The translations under genes were made by a program, and so were the position numbers. Positions 23,204-31,693 of a stretch of DNA of 36,226 bases are shown in pieces; the first letter of the stretch is position 1, and each line of letters opens with the position of its first letter. The stretch is from NCBI GenBank assembly GCA_024276795.1, contig JAJRWK010000110.1, positions 1 to 36,226 on the forward strand, read 5' to 3'. A model generated the notes under the pieces. The model made no database searches. It worked only from the letters and a program-made list of their open reading frames with translations, and was not told the origin of the DNA. The DNA is from an archaeon (GTDB lineage Archaea > Asgardarchaeota > Heimdallarchaeia > Heimdallarchaeales > JAJRWK01).

Positions 23204-23655
23204 TTACGCTGGAATTGGGGAATTCAATTCGATTATATTTCTTTCAGGATCAACAAAGTGAGCCACTTGAATTCGCCACTCTTTTTTGTTGATTGGCTTG
23301 GTTAAGAAATTGACACCTTTCGCCTTTAGTTCTTTGAATTTCTTGTCAACATCTTCTACGGGCATAGTCAGAACTAAATCTAGATTGATTTGATTAGCGA
23401 CGTTATTCTGATGTTTTTGATTCCCAACGTCCTTACCATTTCTTTTCTGTTAAATAGGGCTAACTTACTACCTCCTGTTTCGAATTCTTCGTAGGGACCG
23501 TTTCGAGCTGAGAACTTTGCTTTGAATCCAAGCTGCTCCCCGGAGAACTGGTGCATCTCTTTGAAATTATCTGTGAGGAATCGGACGTATTCTATTCCTA
23601 GTATCATTGGTTGATTGTAACTGACATCCTTATTCATGTATTCTGTGAAAATCAC
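23204..23655 (-). pseudogene. VOC (glyoxalase/bleomycin-resistance) family protein, frameshifted
   Basis: The first part (GTG at 23655 or ATG at 23637 to the stop at 23380) encodes a VOC-type half: E-Y-V-R-F-L-T-D-N-F, then G-S-K-L-A-L-F-N-R-K. The rest continues in another frame down to a TAA at 23204-23206, with V-L-T-M-P-V-E-D-V-D-K-K-F and V-A-H-F-V-D-P-E-R-N-I-I-E-L, the metal-ligand strand that ends these domains. Joining them needs a single-base change near the A-rich GAAAAGAAA (minus strand) around 23448. The joined protein would be about 150 residues, normal for a single VOC domain. It may be a recent pseudogene or an assembly error. Reaction unknown. Confidence 0.75.
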
Positions 23656-23767
23656 CTAAGTCTCTAAAAACCCTCAATTTTTCTTCGCCTTGTTCGAACC
23701 TTGGTTCAATGATTTTCTTGCTTTTTTCTTTGATCGATAAGTTAAGACATATTTAGTTCGTCGATGG

Positions 23768-24625
23768 ATGAATCAACGAATATTTATGCACTCGAGCGAA
23801 GTAACTGCCGAAATTCTATCAATGGGAAACGAATTACTTATTGGCAGAACAGTAAATACCAATGCTACGTGGATATGTCGGGAACTGGTCAAACTAGGTG
23901 TTTTACCTGTGAGAGGAGTGACTTTCCGAGACGTTAAGGAAGAAGCGATAAGGGTCATCAGAGAGAGTATTCAACGAAATCCACATTTTATCTTCATAAC
24001 TGGTGGGTTAGGTCCTACATTTGATGACATTCAATTAGAATGTGTTGCTGCTGCCGCTGACCTGGCCTTGGAAATAAATTCAACTGCCTTAAAGTGGATA
24101 GAAACTTTTTACAAGGAACGAGGCTATGAGTTAAACCCTGCACGAGAAAAAATGGCCTTACTTCCGAAAGGAAGCAAACCATTGTTTAACTCTGTCGGAG
24201 CAGCTCCTGGTTGTTTACTCTCCATCAATGAGACGTCCATTGTCTGCTTACCGGGTGTGCCTTCAGAGATGAAAGCCATAATGAGTGAAGAGGTTATCCC
24301 AACTATTAGAGAAGAAATGAAAGCGAGAGGGCTGAATTTCTTTACTTACGGTTTTTACATTAAAGGTGTGCCCGAATCTGAAATCAGCGCAGTACTGACT
24401 AAGCTGGTTAAAAAATACCCGTATGCTAATTTCAAGACCCATCCCAAGGGTTCGGAAGGAAATCCCATCTTGGACTTTAATATTTATGGTTTCACAACAG
24501 ATCCCACTCTCATTGCCCAAATCACTAGAGAAGTGAAGCTCTTTCTTAGGAAAAGCTTCCCTAACGCTGACATCGGGCCGATTCGAGTCGTAAATGAAGA
24601 AGATCCCGAAGTAGAAAACATCTAA
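23768..24625 (+). CDS. CinA N-terminal / molybdopterin-binding domain protein
   Basis: A 285-residue protein of the CinA/MoaB-like fold (COG1058), whose members include ADP-ribose or nicotinamide-nucleotide pyrophosphatases. Typical segments are I-L-S-M-G-N-E-L-L-I-G-R-T-V-N-T-N-A near residues 16-33, F-I-T-G-G-L-G-P-T-F-D-D at 76-87, and C-L-P-G-V-P-S-E-M-K-A-I. The C-terminal deamidase domain of bacterial CinA is absent, as usual in archaea. The start may be ATG 23768 or ATG 23786; the later one fits the family N-terminus better. The neighbours (frameshifted VOC gene, GPN GTPase) say little about its role. Confidence 0.9.
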   Translation: MNQRIFMHSSEVTAEILSMGNELLIGRTVNTNATWICRELVKLGVLPVRGVTFRDVKEEAIRVIRESIQRNPHFIFITGGLGPTFDDIQLECVAAAADLALEINSTALKWIETFYKERGYELNPAREKMALLPKGSKPLFNSVGAAPGCLLSINETSIVCLPGVPSEMKAIMSEEVIPTIREEMKARGLNFFTYGFYIKGVPESEISAVLTKLVKKYPYANFKTHPKGSEGNPILDFNIYGFTTDPTLIAQITREVKLFLRKSFPNADIGPIRVVNEEDPEVENI

Positions 24626-24685
24626 GAATGTCGCCAAGATATTGGCTTGCTCTTGGAAAAAAGGAAGGGTTCTATCGGAAAAAGG

Positions 24686-24692
24686 ATATATC
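24686..24692 (+). promoter_or_regulatory. TATA box of the GPN-loop GTPase gene
   Basis: AAAGG (BRE-like) followed by ATATATC is centred about 24 bases before the GTG at 24713. No ribosome-binding site of note lies between, so the message is probably leaderless. Confidence 0.5.
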
Positions 24693-24712
24693 GCTAAGGC
24701 TTAGGTTTCCTT

Positions 24713-25483
24713 GTGAGTAAGTTCGGCTTCATCCTTGGTCCAGCTGGCAGTGGAAAAAGTTTGATGACCTACGCGTTGCACCACTGGATGGAGCTTGTAG
24801 AATTAGATGTTGCAATTCTAAATTTAGATCCCGGAGTAAGAGCACTCCCTTATTCTCCCCATATTGATGTTAGAGACTACATTGATATTGACAAAATCAC
24901 AGAGAATTATATGCTAGGACCTAACGGGGCTCTAATGGCTGCAATGGACCATGTTTTAACAATAATTGACAAACTCATCACTGATATTGAGACCATTGGG
25001 CCTGAATATGTACTAGTAGATACTCCTGGTCAGATGGAGATTTTTGCCTACCGCCAAAGCGGTCCGATTATTCAAAAGCTACTTTTAGGCGCAGACAACC
25101 TTGGTGCAGGCCTATTTCTTGTTGATCCAACTTTGGCCTCAACTGCAAGTAGCTTCGTAAGCATTCTCTTGCTCTCACTTAGTGTATCTTATCGCTTACA
25201 ACTCCCTCACACTCTGTTGATTACTAAGAGTGACCTTCTCCGTCCGAAAACTAAAGAACGCCTAATAAGGTGGGGTGAAGATCCCGAATTGCTCGTTACT
25301 GATCTGCTACAAGAAGGAACTCAACTTGAGGCTGATTTATCCAGAGACATTACTGAAGTTCTGAAAAACCACAACTATGTTTCCGAATTTCCCGCTGTGA
25401 GTGCAGAAACCAATGAAAACATGGAAATCGCATTCGGAATGCTCCAGAGAATGTGGGGTGATGACCACGAAGTATTCGGGTGA
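24713..25483 (+). CDS. GPN-loop GTPase
   Basis: A 256-residue dimeric GTPase of the GPN family (eukaryotic Gpn1-3, which help assemble RNA polymerase II; archaeal homologue known from Pyrococcus). The P-loop is G-P-A-G-S-G-K-S at residues 9-16. The name-giving G-P-N is at 69-71 (L-G-P-N-G-A-L), whose Asn stabilises the hydrolysis transition state. Switch II is V-D-T-P-G-Q-M-E at 102-109, and T-K-S-D gives guanine specificity. Start GTG, with a TATA box about 24 bases before it. The next gene begins just four bases after the stop, so the two are co-expressed. An archaeal role in polymerase assembly is inference. Confidence 0.95.
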   Translation: MSKFGFILGPAGSGKSLMTYALHHWMELVELDVAILNLDPGVRALPYSPHIDVRDYIDIDKITENYMLGPNGALMAAMDHVLTIIDKLITDIETIGPEYVLVDTPGQMEIFAYRQSGPIIQKLLLGADNLGAGLFLVDPTLASTASSFVSILLLSLSVSYRLQLPHTLLITKSDLLRPKTKERLIRWGEDPELLVTDLLQEGTQLEADLSRDITEVLKNHNYVSEFPAVSAETNENMEIAFGMLQRMWGDDHEVFG

Positions 25484-25487
25484 TCAT

Positions 25488-26327
25488 GTGAAACGTCAAG
25501 AAGATCTCCTAGACTTGGACACATTGCAACTAAAGTTGCAACACTTAAGGGAAATTAGAGATGCGTTTTTCACCAAGAGCAAGAGTGTCCAAGAAGAAAT
25601 TGAAAAATGGCAAAAACTACTTCAAGAAAAAATGGCAATCTTGAAATCCTATCAAGAACAAGTTGTTCAATTGAATGATGAGCTTACTCAGATGCAATTT
25701 AGGCAGGAAGAGTTAAAGAAAAGGAGCCAAATCGATCCTATCAAGGATTACGAGAAAATTAAGGTCTCAATGTTGAAAAAAAGACGAATGTTGCACCTTC
25801 AGACACAAATCAAGAAACTTGAATGGGAATATGAAACGCGCCAACTAAGCTTTAGTGAAGAAAAAGAACTAATTTCACGCTTGAACGAGCTTCAAGAAAA
25901 GCTCGATGTGTTGCGATCTGAAACGATCATGGTTGACTCTCTATTACATGCAACCGAGGAGTTAGAACGTCTAGATCAATCCATTCATGATAAGGTTGAA
26001 GAAGCAATCGTGCTCGCAGAAAAACTGTCTGAGCTAATGGATGAGCTTAATAACATTAAGGCCAAGATCGTTGGGCTAAGTCGATCTGAACGAGAATACA
26101 AAATGCAATCGGAACTCGCTCATAATGAATATATGAGCCTTTTTGCCCTATATGAGCGTTTTAAGAAGAAAATCGACCGCTTGCCACGAAATCTGAACTC
26201 CGAAGAAAGGAAGAAAATGGAGGAAGAAGTTTCAAGAGAACTGACCGTTGCATTTGAGAATTTCAAGTCTGGCCGTGGATTGACAGTGGATGAGTTCATT
26301 CTCTTGACAAAAGCAGGGCTGATTTAG
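25488..26327 (+). CDS. Archaeal coiled-coil protein (COG1340-like)
   Basis: A 279-residue protein made almost entirely of coiled coil. Heptad-rich Leu/Glu/Lys sequence runs from about residue 10 to 235, broken near S-Q-I-D-P-I-K-D-Y-E. The segment I-K-K-L-E-W-E-Y-E-T-R-Q-L-S-F-S-E-E-K-E-L matches the signature of an uncharacterised archaeal coiled-coil family. The C-terminal G-R-G-L-T-V-D-E-F-I-L-L motif is shared with it. The frame is open upstream inside the GPN gene, but GTG 25488 is preferred: GGGTGA (25478-25483) gives a ribosome-binding site and the product starts at the coil. Function is unknown; close linkage to the GPN GTPase hints at a shared complex. Confidence 0.82.
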   Translation: MKRQEDLLDLDTLQLKLQHLREIRDAFFTKSKSVQEEIEKWQKLLQEKMAILKSYQEQVVQLNDELTQMQFRQEELKKRSQIDPIKDYEKIKVSMLKKRRMLHLQTQIKKLEWEYETRQLSFSEEKELISRLNELQEKLDVLRSETIMVDSLLHATEELERLDQSIHDKVEEAIVLAEKLSELMDELNNIKAKIVGLSRSEREYKMQSELAHNEYMSLFALYERFKKKIDRLPRNLNSEERKKMEEEVSRELTVAFENFKSGRGLTVDEFILLTKAGLI

Positions 26328-26333
26328 AATACT

Positions 26334-27101
26334 TTACTCCCCGAAATTTCTTGTTCTTTGTTGATATGTTCGAATCGCCCTTAGTAAATCGATCTTTCTA
26401 AATAATGGCCAGAAAACTTCTGCAAAATAAAATTCCGAATAGGCACTCTGCCACATCAAGAAACCACTCAATCGTTCTTGGCCGCTTGTTCTAATGATGA
26501 GATCAGGGTCTGGAAGTCCGGCTGTGTACAAATTCCTGGCAATGACTTCTTCAGAAATTTCCTCCGGATTTAGATCTCCATTTTTAACATGCCGTGCGAT
26601 ATTCCTGACCGCATCTGTGATTTCTCTGCGCCCCCCGTACGCCAATAATATGTTCAATATTCTTTGATCATAATTCTCAGTTGCTTTTTCGGTTAACTCT
26701 ATCTCTTCTATTAGCTCAGGCGGAAGGAGCTCCCTCGCACCAGAAACTATTACTTTGACTTTTCTTTCATGCGTTTTCCTGTCTTCACGAATCTTTCTCA
26801 TTTTCTCTTTTGCCATTTTCATGATGAGTTCCACTTGTTCTTTTGAACGATTAAAATTCTCAGTGGAGAACACCCAAACCGAAACTACCTTTATATCCAA
26901 ATCCCAGCACCATTCTAGAACTTCTTCAAGTTTCTTGGCTCCTTGTTCGTAGGCCGACGCATAATCAATCCCTTTGAAAGCGGCGTATCGGCGATTGCCG
27001 TCCAGGATAATACCAATGTGTTTTGGAATTGGTCCTTGGGAAATTTGGCTAAGTAATTTTCTAGTGTAGACAACGTAAGCAGGGGCTAGGACTGACTGCA
27101 T
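26334..27101 (-). CDS. uppS: Cis-prenyltransferase (undecaprenyl/decaprenyl diphosphate synthase type)
   Basis: A 255-residue enzyme that extends a prenyl diphosphate with cis double bonds to make the lipid carrier for glycan transfer (dolichyl phosphate precursor in archaea). The family signature H-I-G-I-I-L-D-G-N-R-R-Y-A is at residues 28-40, with catalytic Asp34. S-V-W-V-F-S-T-E-N-F and D-L-I-I-R-T-S-G-Q-E-R-L-S-G-F-L-M-W-Q are the substrate and IPP-binding motifs. ATG start with GGTGA (minus strand, 27107-27111) five bases before it and a TATA box upstream. Its stop lies six bases from the converging coiled-coil gene. Product chain length is not predictable. Confidence 0.96.
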   Translation of the reverse strand: MQSVLAPAYVVYTRKLLSQISQGPIPKHIGIILDGNRRYAAFKGIDYASAYEQGAKKLEEVLEWCWDLDIKVVSVWVFSTENFNRSKEQVELIMKMAKEKMRKIREDRKTHERKVKVIVSGARELLPPELIEEIELTEKATENYDQRILNILLAYGGRREITDAVRNIARHVKNGDLNPEEISEEVIARNLYTAGLPDPDLIIRTSGQERLSGFLMWQSAYSEFYFAEVFWPLFRKIDLLRAIRTYQQRTRNFGE

Positions 27102-27141
27102 TCAATTCACCATAAACTATCTTCTCTAAAAGCCCTCATTT

Positions 27142-27149
27142 TTTTATAT
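27142..27149 (-). promoter_or_regulatory. TATA box of the cis-prenyltransferase gene
   Basis: On the minus strand this reads ATATAAAA, about 44 bases before the ATG. A start some 26 bases downstream gives an 18-base leader holding GGTGA. An open frame of 63 codons (27298-27107, minus) crosses this box and is therefore probably not a gene. Confidence 0.5.
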
Positions 27150-27313
27150 GATATAATTATTATGAAATGACGGGATTCTCTGCAAGAATCCAAAGAAAAA
27201 CCATTTTCTCGGTTTAATGCCTCATTTTTTAGGATCCACGTTATGGCATCATATTTAGAAGCTTCCTTTTCTGTCTTATTTCCATGCATCGCTCTCATTA
27301 GTGTTTTGATGGC

Positions 27314-28527
27314 TCACAATGGGAGATCTGTTTTCCAGAACGATCCTTTAACTACACCTGGGTGGGCATGTAGGATAACCCAAGAAATAAGATCTTCTTT
27401 GTCAAGGTCAGCAGGATAAGCCAGAACTAAGTATCTGTCATGCTTTAAAATGGGGAATCGCTTTGCAAACCGTTCAATAAGTTTTGGATGCGTTCCAGTA
27501 ATTGCTTGAAAGATTCGCTTAAGATATTCTGCTTTTTTCTCTTCAACTATTCTTGCGAGATAGTCTGCTTCTCGAAAAATGTTGGGGGAAGAAATGAAAG
27601 CATTGTCAGTACCTAAAAGAAAGGGTGAGTCTTTTCTGATGAATTCCAGCACAGGTGGGATTCCATTGGATAGAAAGCCATTTGAACGAGGGCAAAAAAC
27701 CGGAATGGCTTCAGATCTGATCACTGATTCGAGATCCCGTTGTGTTGCGTGTGTGAGATGCACAAGCATGTCAATGTCAAGGTCAAGAGCGAATTCAATA
27801 TCTGATTCGCCTTCTCGCTCCAAGAATCTATTCCTTGATTCCTTAGTCTCTGACACGTGTATGGCTGTGAACATGTCAAGGCTTTTGGCTTGTTCCACAA
27901 GTTCCTCAATAGTCTTCCTGGGCCAACGCGTCGCGTCTGGAATCCCTATCCCATCTGCCCATTTTCTTAGCTCCCAAAGTTCCCTCACTTTTTGAGTTCT
28001 CCCAAGGATGAATGCTTGAATATTTTTTTCTTCTGCAACCTCTCGGGCGATCCGGGATCCCTTTATTCCTCCTTCTCGAAAATCAAAAATAACAAGGCTT
28101 CCTTCGGCTTCGCTTTTTTTCATGAAGGCTTTGACTGTTTCTTTCAGCTCTGTTTCTGACATATTTGAAAGGAGATCTTTTTTCAATCCTTGTCTTCCTA
28201 CTAGCTTACTGGTGTTTTTCCGTATCCCTGTCCAACTAGTTTGTAATCTGCTGAATGAACGTGGCCGTTAATTGGCGCTGGAATAGCGATTAATCTTTGC
28301 TCCCCTACCTTTTCCTTTTTCGTGTCCTTGAGAATCAACGTTTCTTCATCAGCCCTAAACTGCTCATGAATTGTTCCATCTATATCAACGAAGAATTCGA
28401 AAGTAACTTGTGTTTCCATTAGCATCCCATCTGTATAATTGAATAAGTAGACGTTTGAATCTTTTCCAAAGAAATTGTTTGAATGCAAGAACAAAAAGCA
28501 ATGACTGTAATCATTTAGGAAGCACAA
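27314..28527 (-). pseudogene. Amidohydrolase, frameshifted after the HxH motif
   Basis: Two pieces of one metal-dependent amidohydrolase. The upstream piece (28527-28201) ends with P-A-P-I-N-G-H-V-H-S-A-D-Y, the first metal-binding H-x-H, then hits a stop. The downstream piece (to 27314) supplies V-I-F-D-F-R-E-G-G, the metal/catalytic His in T-A-I-H-V-S-E, V-H-L-T-H-A, and Asp in L-G-T-D-N-A-F. Adding one A to the A5 run (minus strand, near 28219) would join them as G-Y-G-K-N-T-S-K-L-V-G-R-Q-G-L-K-K, giving about 400 residues. The N-terminal start is unclear: TTG 28527 overlaps the preceding gene; ATG 28425 may be too late. Real decay or a homopolymer error. Confidence 0.75.
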
Positions 28528-29344
28528 ACTTGAAAGGGGGTTGGTTTAGAACATAGGCATTTAGAAAAGTATCATATTCATGCTTCTCTTCTGGAATTCT
28601 TTTCTGCAACTCTTGTATGATCTGATTCAGTCGCTCGACTTCTTGATTAGTGATAATGGTGCTCTCATGCCCTCCCAGAACGATTAGGTCTTGTTCTTGA
28701 ATGAAGTTAGTCAATAGATCGTTTAGTGACTTGGCATAACTTGGAAGAAACTCTTTAGGAGGAAGATAGACTATACCGTTATGGATAGTGTCTCCAGCTA
28801 TTAAGTGTCCCCTTGATGTCAAAACACAAATCGATCCCGGTGTGTGTCCAGGGGTATGAATAATCCTTAGGTCAATCTCTCCTAATTCAAATAATTCTCC
28901 TCCGATCAAAGGATAGTGTTCATCTGCTGGGACGGTTTTTCCCCCTTTCTTGAGCAATTCATGAGCATAAGGTCCCTTTGCAGTTTCTAGGAAATCAAGC
29001 TTCTCTGGTAATGCGACTCGCTTAAGATCAAATCGATGAACATAAACCTTAGACCACTCATAATTATTTCCTATGTGGTCAAAATGATGGTGAGTGTTAA
29101 AGACCAATATCGTCTTATTCTTGACAAGAGGTTCAACAACTTTTTTCATGCTGTGAATACCGATCCCTGTGTCGATTAATGCCGCTTTACTCTTTCCAAC
29201 GATTAGGTAACTGTTTGCAAATTTTGTCAAAAAACGGGGTTCTATTAAATCTAGTCTTTCTCTGATCGCATAAACCCATTTGTCAATTTGCTGAAGCTCA
29301 AACCATGAATTCTCAATAGAATTTGCAGTGATTTTGATCACCAT
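28511..29344 (-). CDS. Metallo-beta-lactamase-fold hydrolase
   Basis: A 277-residue MBL-fold protein. The dinuclear zinc motif H-x-H-x-D-H is T-H-H-H-F-D-H at residues 84-90. The next metal His is in H-T-P-G-H-T-P-G-S, the bridging Asp in I-A-G-D-T-I-H, and the last His in L-G-G-H-E-S-T. This pattern is that of glyoxalase II and related general hydrolases. ATG at 29344 is four bases after the stop of the upstream membrane protein, and its end overlaps the amidohydrolase frame, so all three probably share a transcript. Substrate unknown. Confidence 0.9.
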   Translation of the reverse strand: MVIKITANSIENSWFELQQIDKWVYAIRERLDLIEPRFLTKFANSYLIVGKSKAALIDTGIGIHSMKKVVEPLVKNKTILVFNTHHHFDHIGNNYEWSKVYVHRFDLKRVALPEKLDFLETAKGPYAHELLKKGGKTVPADEHYPLIGGELFELGEIDLRIIHTPGHTPGSICVLTSRGHLIAGDTIHNGIVYLPPKEFLPSYAKSLNDLLTNFIQEQDLIVLGGHESTIITNQEVERLNQIIQELQKRIPEEKHEYDTFLNAYVLNQPPFKFVLPK

Positions 29345-29348
29345 TTCT

Positions 29349-29636
29349 TCAAGGTTTGATTTTCAGTGTTTTTACACCAAGCTTCTCTTGCTGTTTGTTA
29401 GGGTTTCCAATTACGTCATTTAGCATTTTGGCAATTGCTAGGAAAACCCCATACACAATGATAACAGCATATAGAATCGGAATAAGACTTTGTAGTGTGG
29501 GAATGTTAGAAAGTAAGAAGCTTAGAGGGTAAATAATTGCAAAATATCCGATCAAGTAAATCACAGAGAAATAAATGAGCATTCTAAATGCGTCTTCTGC
29601 ACTTGCCTTCCACTGGGCTAGGCCTTCACTGGTCAC
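29349..29636 (-). CDS. Small membrane protein with two helices, unknown
   Basis: A 95-residue protein I do not recognise. It has a short polar N-terminus (about 18 residues), two membrane helices at roughly 19-42 and 49-70 joined by a tight N-I-P-T-L-Q turn, and a basic cytoplasmic tail ending K-T-L-K-I-K-P. The start is GTG at 29636, only about 30 bases after the SRP RNA 3' end on the same strand. It is followed after four bases by the MBL-fold gene. The layout makes a real gene likely; no function can be given. Confidence 0.75.
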   Translation of the reverse strand: MTSEGLAQWKASAEDAFRMLIYFSVIYLIGYFAIIYPLSFLLSNIPTLQSLIPILYAVIIVYGVFLAIAKMLNDVIGNPNKQQEKLGVKTLKIKP

Positions 29637-29666
29637 TTTTTCACATTCCCTTTGGTTCTAATCCTT

Positions 29667-30008
29667 CTGCGCTCGTCTAGGCTACGCGGCGAAGCCTCGA
29701 CCCTCCATCCCCCGCTGGGTGTGCACGGGTTCCCTCTGCCCAGCGCTCTAGCAGCACGAACCGCCGGCCTTAGGGCTGCTGCCTTCCGGCCCTGACCCGG
29801 TTTGGCCTAAGCCGCTTCTAACTTTCTCCTCCGAGAAAGCCTCGCGGCGCGGCCCGTTTGCTAGTGCCAGGCTTCATTGTTCTTCCCGCGCTCTTCAACG
29901 GGTTAGGAGAGCCTTGAACCCCGCTCACGCCCTGGCATATCGACCATTTCCAGCTTCCAGGGGAGGCCGAACCCCCCGGCGTGCGTAGTAGCCCCGAGCG
30001 CAGATGAC
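29667..30008 (-). ncRNA. Archaeal signal recognition particle RNA (7S RNA)
   Basis: A GC-rich island of about 340 bases in an AT-rich window. On the minus strand it contains GGTCAGGGCCGGAAGG, then CAGCAGCCCTAAGG, the conserved helix 8 of SRP RNA where SRP54 binds. The two ends pair: CTGCGCTCG at 29995-30003 is the exact complement of CGAGCGCAG at 29667-29675, forming the terminal helix of the Alu domain. Length fits archaeal SRP RNA (about 300-340). A TATA box lies 26 bases before the predicted 5' end near 30008. With SRP54/SRP19 it targets membrane and secreted proteins to the translocon. Ends are accurate to a few bases only. Confidence 0.93.
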
Positions 30009-30030
30009 ATGCTATTTTTTCCAGTAGTTC

Positions 30031-30037
30031 TTTTATC
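30031..30037 (-). promoter_or_regulatory. TATA box of the SRP RNA gene
   Basis: Minus strand GATAAAA, about 26 bases before the predicted RNA 5' end. The remaining bases to 30177 include an imperfect inverted repeat (TTGACT arms at 30079-30113) and no gene. Confidence 0.55.
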
Positions 30038-30177
30038 CCTTGTCATCCATGTCTACCAAATATGTTTAATTATGCTGTGTTGACTTTGCCGATGCAGATT
30101 TTTAGCAGAGTCAAGAAAAAAGAAAGAATGGTGGCTTGCATTTGCTATTTCGAGGTCTGTGCTTCCTGACTGGTGGA

Positions 30178-31590
30178 TCAATCTGATTGCGTGAGTCTAG
30201 CCATGTTGTTGCCAAGCGCTTCTATGCCCTCTGCCAAAACTGGATGTCCATAGATCATTTCTCCCAGTTCTTTCCATCCAAGCCCATTGTCTCTAGCAAG
30301 AACCAACATTTGAATGATACTCGCGGTTCGCATTCCCCATAAATGTGCGCCGATGATTTCATTTGATCCCTTGATTCCTATCCCTTTAAGAAATCCGACC
30401 CAATCATTGACTATCATTGATTTTCCGAGCCATTTATTGTAGAACTTATATACAACTACTTGATCTCCGTATTTCTCTCTCGCCTCTTCTTCCGTAAGAC
30501 CAACTGAGGCCAGTTCTGGAACGGTAAAAGTTATTCGGGGGATACTGGGTGAAACAAGTGGTTTCCAATCATCTGATTTTGTTTTTGACTTTTTCAGATT
30601 CTTGATCAGCACTCCTGCTTGAAATGCAGCCCAGTTTGTGAACATTGGATTGCCGACAACGTCTCCTATGGCGAATATGTGGGGTCTGCTGGTCTGAAAG
30701 AATTCATTGACCTTAATGGCGCCTTTCTCGATCTCCACACCTGCATTCTCGACTCTCAACTGACTGATTCTTGGTTTTCTCCCTGTTGAAACGAGTAACA
30801 TGTCTCCCTTGTACACTCCCGCATTCTCCCCCTCGTAAAGATGAACTTCAAATTCTCTTGTCCCGTTTTCTTTGGTAATTTCCTTTACTTCGTCAACAAA
30901 TCTTCCCGTGTAAATATTAATCCCAAGAGAGACAAGGTAATCTTTCAATGCATTTGCCATTTCTGTATCTTCACCAGGAAGTATTTGTTGCATCCCTTCA
31001 AAGATCGTAACTTGTGAGCCAAATTTATGTAACATTTGCCCGAATTCGAGGCCTATTCTTCCTCCTCCAATAATCAGTAATCGCTTTGGAGGTTTTTCGA
31101 GCTTCAGTATATCTTCATTAGTGCTGTAATGAACTTGATTAATTCCTTTAATTGGCGGTATAGCCGGCTCACTACCTGTTGCAATGACAAAATAATCCGC
31201 AGAATACCTCTCCCCGTTAACTTCAATTGTGTGGTCATCAACAAATGATGCAAACCCCCTTATGACCGTAACTCCAACTCTTTCAGTCACATGACGTAGG
31301 GTTCCCTTGCGTATTCTTTCCACGATTTTCTTTTCATGCTCTTTTGCTTCTGAAAATGAATATCCATTGTGAGCTGCTTCTACTAAGGCTTTTGTTGGAA
31401 TACATCCGGTATTGATGCAAGTTCCACCAAAATGATCTTCGACTCTTGCTTCGACCAACGCAGTATTCCATCCCGCCCGCTTCAGAACTACTGCAACTTT
31501 TCTCCCTGCGGAACCGCTTCCTATTGAAATTAGATCAAAGTGTTTTGTATCATTCGCTTCTGACATGGGCATGGAATCCATCTTGATCAT
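30178..31590 (-). CDS. Pyridine nucleotide-disulfide oxidoreductase (lipoamide dehydrogenase/mercuric reductase-like)
   Basis: A 470-residue FAD-dependent disulfide oxidoreductase. The FAD-binding G-S-G-S-A-G is at residues 24-29. The redox-active C-I-N-T-G-C-I-P-T-K has Cys58 and Cys63. A second Rossmann motif (G-G-G-R-I-G-L-E) binds NAD(P)H, A-I-G-D-V-V-G is the second FAD segment, and the C-terminal G-H-P-V-L-A-E-G-I carries the His-Glu pair of the dimer partner active site. Candidate roles are dihydrolipoamide dehydrogenase, mercuric reductase (though the N-terminal metal domain and C-terminal Cys pair are absent) or soluble transhydrogenase. The first dozen residues may be overlong; ATG also occurs at codons 4, 7 and 9. 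Confidence 0.92.
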   Translation of the reverse strand: MIKMDSMPMSEANDTKHFDLISIGSGSAGRKVAVVLKRAGWNTALVEARVEDHFGGTCINTGCIPTKALVEAAHNGYSFSEAKEHEKKIVERIRKGTLRHVTERVGVTVIRGFASFVDDHTIEVNGERYSADYFVIATGSEPAIPPIKGINQVHYSTNEDILKLEKPPKRLLIIGGGRIGLEFGQMLHKFGSQVTIFEGMQQILPGEDTEMANALKDYLVSLGINIYTGRFVDEVKEITKENGTREFEVHLYEGENAGVYKGDMLLVSTGRKPRISQLRVENAGVEIEKGAIKVNEFFQTSRPHIFAIGDVVGNPMFTNWAAFQAGVLIKNLKKSKTKSDDWKPLVSPSIPRITFTVPELASVGLTEEEAREKYGDQVVVYKFYNKWLGKSMIVNDWVGFLKGIGIKGSNEIIGAHLWGMRTASIIQMLVLARDNGLGWKELGEMIYGHPVLAEGIEALGNNMARLTQSD

Positions 31591-31693
31591 AAAAAACGTT
31601 CATGTATTCCCTATTTTCAGTTCTGAGTAATCAACGAATGATAACGCTTGCTGTTCCAAATTCTCAAATATCTTTCATTTTAGACACTAGAAG

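Noticed and set aside
27107-27298. 63-codon open frame on the minus strand between amidohydrolase and cis-prenyltransferase
   Set aside because: It runs through the TATA box and leader of the cis-prenyltransferase gene and has no recognisable domain or ribosome-binding site; more likely a promoter region.
29667-30008. GC-rich block considered as an rRNA fragment, RNase P RNA or transferred DNA
   Set aside because: The helix 8 motif, end-to-end pairing and length identify SRP RNA; high GC is expected for a structured RNA.
30178-31590. Mercuric reductase as a firm call
   Set aside because: The N-terminal metal-binding domain and the C-terminal vicinal Cys pair of MerA are absent, and no mer genes are nearby.
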